Source: Pseudoalteromonas tunicata
GTDB taxonomy: Bacteria; Pseudomonadota; Gammaproteobacteria; Enterobacterales; Alteromonadaceae
Assembly (NCBI RefSeq): GCF_002310815.1
Contig: NZ_CP011032.1
Coordinates: 3,574,001-3,638,000 of the forward strand
Reading direction: 5' to 3'
Length of the DNA: 64,000 nucleotides
The notes beneath the pieces were generated by a model, which made no database searches, was not told the origin of the DNA, and worked only from the letters and a program-made list of their open reading frames with translations. Of the stretch, positions 55,663 through 64,000 are shown piece by piece. Within the stretch, counting starts at the first letter, position 1; each line of letters begins with the position of its first letter. The translations under genes were made by a program, and so were the position numbers.

Positions 55663-57012
55663 TTAGTGCCCTGCAACCTGCATTTTAGAAAGCAAAATTG
55701 ATCCAGTATTAACACTACCACGCAAATCAAAATCACCACCTAAGGCAACAATATCTTTAAACATTTCTTTTAAATTACCAGCGATGGTGATTTCACTCAC
55801 AGGATATTGTATTTGGCCATTTTCAACCCAAAAACCTGCCGCACCACGAGAATAATCGCCATTGACCGTATTGACACCTTGACCCATTAACTCAGTGACC
55901 AGCAATCCTGTTCCCATGGTATTGAGTAACGCAGCAAGGTCGGGTTCTGTTGCTGAGATTAGCCAATTGTGGATCCCGCCAGCGTGACCTGTCGCTGTCA
56001 TTTTCATCTGACGTGATGCATAAGTGCCTAGTAGATAAGTTTCTAAAACACCATTTTCGATAATAGTGCGGTCCTGTGTTCTGACCCCCTCACTATCAAA
56101 AGGTGTTGATGCAAGCCCTTGTAAAATATGAGGGCGCTCTACCACATTAACTACATCACTAAAAATTTGAGTTCCTAATGAATCAAGTAGAAAGCTCGAT
56201 TTTCTATAAAGTGCACCACCCCCAATTGCCGATACTAAATGACCAAATAAAGAATTAGCGATGTCAGCTCTAAACACAACTGGGTATTTCCCTGTAGCAA
56301 TTTTTCGGCTATTAAGTTTTGCTAGTGTCTCACTGGCCGCCTCAATACCGACTGATTTTGCGCATTTTAAACCACTTTGTAAGCGCGATAGCGTATAAGC
56401 AGAATCTCGCTCCATCTGCTCGCCATCTTGGCCAATTACCATACAGCTAATGCTATGTCTGGTGCGTGGAAAGCCTGCTATGAAACCATGGCTATTACCA
56501 TAAATTCGAATACCTTGATGAGAACTAAAACTTGCACCATCGGAGTTTACAATGCGCTTATCAAAACCCATTGCAGCTTCTTCAGCTTGTTGGCATAACT
56601 CAATGCCATGCTCAGGAGAGACATCCCAAGGATGATATAAATCAAGATCAGGTGGATTAAGCTCAAGTAAATCTTTATCTGCTAAGCCATTACAAGGGTC
56701 TTCAGAGGTATATTTTGCAATTTCAATTGCTTTGGCAACCACCGACTTTAGTGCCTCTGGACTTAAATCAGCTGTAGATGCCGAACCTTTTTTATTGCCA
56801 ACATAAACACTTATACCGAGCGCACCGTCTTGGTTAAACTCAATAGTTTCAACTTCACCTAGTCGTGTAGTGACAGATAAGCCTGAAGTGCTAGACATCG
56901 CTGCTTCAGCGGCTGTGGCCCCTAATGCTTTTGCTTGCTCTAGGGCCTGCTCGACCGCTTGTTTTATTTCAGCTATTTGCTGATAAACAGTATCTTCACG
57001 CTGTGAACTCAT
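55663..57012 (-). CDS. pmbA: Metalloprotease subunit PmbA (TldE)
   Basis: The 449-residue protein matches PmbA/TldE: ATAAEAAMSSTSGLSVTTRLGEVETIEFNQDGALGISVYVGNKKGSASTADLS, RTIIENGVLETYLLGTYASRQMKMTATGHAGG, and ending GDFDLRGSVNTGSILLSKMQVAGH. With TldD it forms the heterodimeric protease that processes microcin and CcdA-type antitoxins. PmbA itself lacks the HExxxH zinc site, which is in TldD; tldD is not in the window. Divergent from darP as in E. coli. Confidence 0.95.
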   Translation of the reverse strand: MSSQREDTVYQQIAEIKQAVEQALEQAKALGATAAEAAMSSTSGLSVTTRLGEVETIEFNQDGALGISVYVGNKKGSASTADLSPEALKSVVAKAIEIAKYTSEDPCNGLADKDLLELNPPDLDLYHPWDVSPEHGIELCQQAEEAAMGFDKRIVNSDGASFSSHQGIRIYGNSHGFIAGFPRTRHSISCMVIGQDGEQMERDSAYTLSRLQSGLKCAKSVGIEAASETLAKLNSRKIATGKYPVVFRADIANSLFGHLVSAIGGGALYRKSSFLLDSLGTQIFSDVVNVVERPHILQGLASTPFDSEGVRTQDRTIIENGVLETYLLGTYASRQMKMTATGHAGGIHNWLISATEPDLAALLNTMGTGLLVTELMGQGVNTVNGDYSRGAAGFWVENGQIQYPVSEITIAGNLKEMFKDIVALGGDFDLRGSVNTGSILLSKMQVAGH

Positions 57013-57238
57013 AAACTCAAACTCAAAAGTTGTAATTAGCTAAAGGATATCATAAGCAATTGAGGTTGGTGGTGATTTTGTGCAGAAATAGCCGTCTAAA
57101 TATCGCCCTAAAACCAGCAAATTTAACTATTTAATGTTTTAACGTAATAAAGCCGTCTATCTATGAGAAATAAACCCAAGCAGTTGATATAATCTTTTTA
57201 TTCCAATTGAATATTTACCAGCAAGCGAGCTCGGATTT

Positions 57239-57763
57239 ATGCCCAAAAAAAATGCCAACAAAGTAATTGATGAAGATATTATTTTTATCTCAAAAAGTGA
57301 GTTAAAACGTGAGGCTCATGAAGCACACGAATTAGCAGGAAAAATTTGTGCTTTAAATAAAAAGCAACGCGAAAAACTCCCTTTAAATGAAGATTTAAAA
57401 GAAGCGCTGGTGCTTGCAGATAAAATCAATAATAAAACCGAAGCGTATCGTCGCCATTTAAACTTTGTTGGTAAACAAGTTCGTTTAGCTGAGAATCTTG
57501 AAGACATTAAAACTGCTCTAAATTCTATTTTAGATAAAGGCAGTGAATCAATCGTCATTTTCCATAAGTTAGAACGTACTCGAGACCAAGTTATTGAACT
57601 AGGTGATAAAAAAATTGATGAGTTAGTTTTACAATATGCTAATTTAGATAGACAAAAACTTCGTCAACTCGCACGCTTAGCCAAAAAAGAACAAGATAGT
57701 GGCAAGCCAGGAAAATTTTATCGTGAGTTGTTCCAATATTTAAAAGAGTATATTCACAACTAA
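57239..57763 (+). CDS. darP: Ribosome biogenesis factor DarP (YjgA, DUF615)
   Basis: The 174-residue protein matches YjgA/DarP, a factor that associates with pre-50S ribosomes. It contains IFISKSELKREAHEAHELAGKICALNKKQREKLPL, RHLNFVGKQVR, FHKLERTRDQVIELGDKKIDELV and RQKLRQLARLAKKEQDSGKPGKFYRELFQYLKE. It is divergent from pmbA, with a 226-base gap, as in enterobacteria. Confidence 0.94.
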   Translation: MPKKNANKVIDEDIIFISKSELKREAHEAHELAGKICALNKKQREKLPLNEDLKEALVLADKINNKTEAYRRHLNFVGKQVRLAENLEDIKTALNSILDKGSESIVIFHKLERTRDQVIELGDKKIDELVLQYANLDRQKLRQLARLAKKEQDSGKPGKFYRELFQYLKEYIHN

Positions 57764-57772
57764 GGGATATAA

Positions 57773-60319
57773 ATGATCGACACTCGACATTGCTTAAGCT
57801 TATTAGCTCTTTGTGTATTAACCGCCTGTAACGGGTCATCTGGTAAAAATGATGTTATCACGCCACCAGATCCAAACGCCCCAGTCAGTATCGCTTTAAC
57901 ACTCCTTGATGAAAATTGCTTAGCAGTGTCAGCTCCAAGCTTTAAGGCCGGAGAAACTGTCTGCGTTAAAGCAAACTTAACCCGCAACAATCAAGTTGTA
58001 GCGAATACTGCGGTAAATTTTTCCACCCCACTTGGAAATTTATCACAAAGCTCAAAGCTCACTGACGAACAAGGTATTGCACAAATATTTTTAACCAGTG
58101 AATTAAGTAATGTAGGTGCCGCAACCTTTAATGCAACCGCGCAAGGTGTAAGCGTTGATAAAGATTATGAATTTATTAACAACGACACCGTCGGGTCACA
58201 ACTACCTGAACTGAATATCGCAATGCTTAAAGATGGTATTGCTAACAACCGTTTTCGCCAAGGTGAAGCGGTAAAAGTACAAGTGACGCTCACTTCAGCA
58301 CAGGGTGAACCACTCGAAAATGAAATTGTTAAATTTAATGCCGAGTTAGGCACGCTTTCAGCACCATCGGGCTTAACGAATGAGCAAGGGATAACATCTA
58401 TTGATTTAGCAGCAGCTAGCGATAATGCGGTTGGTGCGTCTTCAATGACTATCAGTTATCAAAATGTCGATCAAACCAGTAGTATCAATCAAAGTTTTAA
58501 CTACCAAATTTTAAGCAAAGATGTCATTGATACTCCGCAAGTACAAGCTGGCTACTTTGATCAAAATAATAACTTCGTCGCCAATCAACTTGGTATCACT
58601 TTGGCAAAAAACGAAGACCAAAGTGTTGATTTAAGTGCTGGCGGCACGCTTGGACTTAAGATTGCCCTAATTGATGCAAGCGGAAAGCGCATTCAAACTC
58701 CAACTGCGATTTCATTTAGCTCAAGTTGTGTAAATAATGAAAAAGCAAACATCGATGCCCAAGTATTAACTATCAACGGTGAAGCCGCTGCAACTTATGA
58801 AGACATCAGCTGCGCCGGCAGTCAAGGAAACCAAGACCAAATTATTGCCAGTGTAAATAGTAATGGCGAAACCATCACCCTTAGTCAAAACATTAATTTA
58901 AAAGCTGAATCACTTGGCGCAATTGAATTTATTGCTGCAGAGCCCGAATCTATTGTATTAAAAGGAACGGGTGGACAAGGTAAACAAGAAATATCAACTT
59001 TAACCTTTTTGGTTAAAAGTCGCTTAGGTAACCCGCTGGCTCAACAAGAAGTAACATTTAGTCTCGATAGTGACTTAGGTAATTTAACGCTGTTTCCTGC
59101 AACCGCTTTTACCAACTCTAGAGGTGAAGTTGGCACCAAAGTAACAGCAGGAAATGTGCCTACCGCTGTTAGAGTAACTGCTACAGCTAAAACAGAGAAT
59201 GATGAAATAGTTCAGACCCAATCTGACTTGTTATCAGTCAATACTGGCCTTGCTGACCAAAACAGCTTTACTCTTTCGGCGCAAACCCTCAATCCAGAGG
59301 CTGATTCAATTAATGGCGTCAGCGTCCCTGTTAGCGTTTGGCTGGCAGATAGTTTTAATAACCCTGTGCCCGATGGCACTACCATCAATTTCACTACTGA
59401 AGGCGGATTAATCACCCCATCATGTCAAACCAATAATGGCAGCTGCCAAGTAACATGGCGCAGCGCTGAACCTAAAGTCTATAACCATCGTATTACGATT
59501 TTGGCCACAGCGATTGGTCACGAAACATTTTTTGATACCAATGGTAACAACGTATTTGATGATTCTGACGGTACCGCCAAAGTAAATGCTCTTGTTTCAA
59601 GTGGATTTGGTCGCTCTGAGTACTTACCGTCTGGCTTTATTGATATGCCTGAAGCATGGCGAGATGATAACGAAAATTTAGTACGTGATAACGGTGAATT
59701 ATTTTTAGACTTTGATCGCAATAATGCGATGGATATCACTGACAATAACTACAGCATACAAGATGGAAAATTTAATGGTCCACAGTGCATCAGTACAAAT
59801 AATTGTGGATCTTCGGTAAACCATTCAATCAACGTCAGAAAAGCGATTAAGCTTATCATGGCGTCATCTGAAAGCCTCTATTCGCTTTATGAGACCAGTG
59901 TTCGAAATCCACTTTTGAGTAATTATGCCGGTGAATCAGCTACGGGCACCATAAATAGTATTGCTCGCAACGCCACTCGCACGTACCAACTTTATTTTGC
60001 CGATACCGCATTACAAACCATGCCAATTGGTACCACGGTTGCAGTAACTTCGAGCAAAGGATCAATCTCAGGCACAAGTAGCTTTACTGTCGCAAATACT
60101 ATTGGGACTAACCGAGCTATTAGTGAAGCGCAATTGAATGCGAATATCAGCTTCAAAGATGCGATAAATAATGGCTTATTTGGTGGCCAAGTATTGAGTT
60201 TTGCAATTCAAAATGACTTAGGTGCAACATCCCCAAGCACAGAAACCATTTTGACAGTTAAAATCACTGCAGCAAGCGGAATTGAGACTAGCTCGCTTAT
60301 CAGTATTCCTCTGCTTTAA
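57773..60319 (+). CDS. Ig-like repeat lipoprotein with EF-hand-type calcium loops
   Basis: The 848-residue protein has a lipobox (ALCVLTAC, Cys at 19), so it is probably a surface or outer-membrane lipoprotein. It has several bacterial Ig-like domains (Big_1/invasin type) of about 100 residues, with the recurring phrase of type V–F–L–G–L–S–T–N/D–E–Q/R–G (for example NFSTPLGNLSQSSKLTDEQG, FSLDSDLGNLTLFPATAFTN). Near residues 588–657 three 12-residue stretches fit the EF-hand loop pattern exactly. A Cys-containing segment (CQTNNGSCQV, CISTNNCG) lies nearby. It begins nine bases after darP, so it may be co-transcribed. Ligand or adhesion target unknown. Confidence 0.85.
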   Translation: MIDTRHCLSLLALCVLTACNGSSGKNDVITPPDPNAPVSIALTLLDENCLAVSAPSFKAGETVCVKANLTRNNQVVANTAVNFSTPLGNLSQSSKLTDEQGIAQIFLTSELSNVGAATFNATAQGVSVDKDYEFINNDTVGSQLPELNIAMLKDGIANNRFRQGEAVKVQVTLTSAQGEPLENEIVKFNAELGTLSAPSGLTNEQGITSIDLAAASDNAVGASSMTISYQNVDQTSSINQSFNYQILSKDVIDTPQVQAGYFDQNNNFVANQLGITLAKNEDQSVDLSAGGTLGLKIALIDASGKRIQTPTAISFSSSCVNNEKANIDAQVLTINGEAAATYEDISCAGSQGNQDQIIASVNSNGETITLSQNINLKAESLGAIEFIAAEPESIVLKGTGGQGKQEISTLTFLVKSRLGNPLAQQEVTFSLDSDLGNLTLFPATAFTNSRGEVGTKVTAGNVPTAVRVTATAKTENDEIVQTQSDLLSVNTGLADQNSFTLSAQTLNPEADSINGVSVPVSVWLADSFNNPVPDGTTINFTTEGGLITPSCQTNNGSCQVTWRSAEPKVYNHRITILATAIGHETFFDTNGNNVFDDSDGTAKVNALVSSGFGRSEYLPSGFIDMPEAWRDDNENLVRDNGELFLDFDRNNAMDITDNNYSIQDGKFNGPQCISTNNCGSSVNHSINVRKAIKLIMASSESLYSLYETSVRNPLLSNYAGESATGTINSIARNATRTYQLYFADTALQTMPIGTTVAVTSSKGSISGTSSFTVANTIGTNRAISEAQLNANISFKDAINNGLFGGQVLSFAIQNDLGATSPSTETILTVKITAASGIETSSLISIPLL

Positions 60320-60332
60320 ACATATAATCCTA

Positions 60333-60351
60333 GAGCCTCACAGTGAGGCTC
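60333..60351 (+). terminator. Hairpin after the Ig-like lipoprotein gene
   Basis: GAGCCTCA and TGAGGCTC form an 8-bp stem 13 bases after the stop codon. No T run follows, so it may end transcription weakly or protect the message end. Confidence 0.45.
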
Positions 60352-60995
60352 GATCATTCCTTATTTAACATTCCATGCTATCAATTCGATTGCTTTTTAC
60401 TGATATAATTTATCTATTATTTCCTTAAATTGCATCAGTATAAACTTTCATCTGATACGAGCTCCTTAAGAATGACTTGGATGAAGTGGAAAGCAGATCG
60501 AAATCCTTCAAACCGTAATTGCTTAGATATGGTTATTTATCTAGCTTAGTTTGTCCAAATACAAAACAACGCTCTCATTTACCCCTTTGTAAATAAAGCC
60601 TACATTTAAGCTAGATATCGAAAATCATAATAGAAGGACATCACGCTATAATGGTTTTTGATAGCGCCTTTGCTATAAACATAATCTGGCGATATCTCTA
60701 AACAATAGTCTTCGGTAAGACTCCATTGATAAAATTGCTCCCCTCTCCACTTAGGCTAACTTTGATAGCACAAATTTAGCCAAGGCTTACACATCAGTGC
60801 CTATTTTGCTAAGCATCTCCAAGACTATGAAGCGATTTTAAACATGTTTCAATAGCTTGGAACGACCTAATTTATGTAGCTCATAGATTAAATACTATGT
60901 GTACAAGGAAGTGGATTAGTTGGTTTTAATCTTTGAGTAGATGGATTATAGATAGGTGTATTTTTAAATTTTGGATTAAAAATCATTTTTCCAAA
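60352..60995. other. Long non-coding gap downstream of the rRNA operon
   Basis: Between the lipoprotein gene and the rRNA terminator there are about 640 bases with no convincing gene. Short open stretches exist, such as one ending AYFAKHLQDYEAILNMFQ (about 60783–60857), but each is broken by stops and has no ribosome site. It may be a decayed gene or non-coding DNA. Confidence 0.5.
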
Positions 60996-61027
60996 AAGCA
61001 AAAAGGCTCTGATTTCTCAGAGCCTTC
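60996..61027 (-). terminator. rRNA operon terminator (minus strand)
   Basis: On the minus strand GGCTCTGA and TCAGAGCC form an 8-bp stem with a GAAA loop, a stable tetraloop, followed by TTTTTGCTTTTT. It lies ten bases after the 3' end of the 5S gene. Confidence 0.9.
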
Positions 61028-61037
61028 TTTAAATTAG

Positions 61038-61155
61038 AACCTGGCGATGTCCTACTCTCACATGGGTAACCCCACACTACCATCGGCGCTGTTTCGTTTC
61101 ACTACTGAGTTCGGAATGGGATCAGGTGGGTCCAAAACGCTATTGTCACCAAGCA
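61038..61155 (-). rRNA. rrf: 5S ribosomal RNA
   Basis: Read on the minus strand, the sequence begins TGCTTGGTGACAATAGCG and contains CCCACCTGATCCCATTCCGA, ACTCAGTAGTGAAACG, CGCCGATGGTAGTGTGGGG and GAGAGTAGGACATCGCCAGG, all standard for gammaproteobacterial 5S. The terminal bases pair (TGCTTGG with CCAGG-type end), and the length of about 118 is normal. Ends are placed by comparison and may be off by one or two bases. Confidence 0.95.
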
Positions 61156-61283
61156 AATCTGGTTCGTTAATCGCCTTGGCAATTAACTAAAATTCGGAAG
61201 GCTGATTTCAAATTCGTCTACTTCAGTGCTATTTAACTTCTTGCTTGTTCTTCAGTGCTTCATACAAACCACTTTGGCGTTGT
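61156..61283 (-). other. 23S–5S intergenic spacer
   Basis: This spacer of about 128 bases has no tRNA gene. It should contain the RNase III/E processing sites for the 23S 3' end and 5S 5' end, which I did not resolve by eye. Confidence 0.6.

Positions 61284-64000
<2,717 letters not shown>

Overview
The window is a low-GC gammaproteobacterial chromosome segment. Gene content and order (mla/murA, kds–lpt–rpoN–ptsN–rapZ, hdfR/maoP, rarD–yigI–recQ, pmbA/darP) and protein similarity recalled from Enterobacteria and Alteromonadales point to a marine member of Alteromonadales, most likely Pseudoalteromonas or a near relative. The genus is an inference; no database search was possible.

Layout. 0–7.9 kb: the 3' end of a RidA-family gene, a FapA-like DUF342 gene, the divergent asnA/asnC pair, trmH, recG and an OprO/P-type porin. 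7.9–11.6 kb: hdfR divergent from maoP, which overlaps an ATP-grasp ligase of the RimK type, then a double-receiver diguanylate cyclase. 11.6–17.5 kb: rarD, yigI, recQ, a small cytochrome c with an in-frame TGA in its apparent signal peptide, selO and a DUF3630-like gene. 17.6–24.3 kb: a three-gene ABC exporter with a lipoprotein adaptor, an MFS/AraC divergent pair, and an operon of a ParD-like protein, a methionine aminopeptidase and an RNase H-like protein. 24.4–37 kb is the accessory part: a choice-of-anchor A surface protein with a (GGGDT)14 linker, a secreted esterase with a TPR-like tail, a chemotaxis receptor, a DUF2145 pair, an XRE-like regulator beside a secreted alpha/beta hydrolase, and a TonB-dependent receptor with a terminator-like hairpin in its leader.

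37.4–41.5 kb is a complete putrescine importer operon (potFGHI). 41.5–54 kb is the conserved envelope supercluster. Reading left is mlaFEDCB–ibaG–murA (retrograde phospholipid transport and the first step of peptidoglycan synthesis). Reading right is yrbG–kdsD–kdsC–lptC–lptA–lptB–rpoN–hpf–ptsN–rapZ–ptsO (Kdo synthesis, LPS export, sigma-54, ribosome hibernation, nitrogen PTS). Many of these genes overlap by 1–14 bases. mgtE, pmbA (minus), darP and a large Ig-like lipoprotein with three EF-hand-type loops follow. The window ends in an rRNA operon read on the minus strand (5S, and 23S lacking its 5' end).

The points most worth a second look are: the leader hairpin of the TonB receptor, a 28-base element present three times in intergenic DNA (two copies share a second block at identical spacing), the in-frame TGA of the cytochrome c gene, the maoP–ATP-grasp overlap, the EF-hand loops in the Ig lipoprotein, and the GGGDT tandem array. 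I found no CRISPR array, prophage, intact insertion sequence or tRNA gene, and nothing I can defend as an entirely new multi-gene system.
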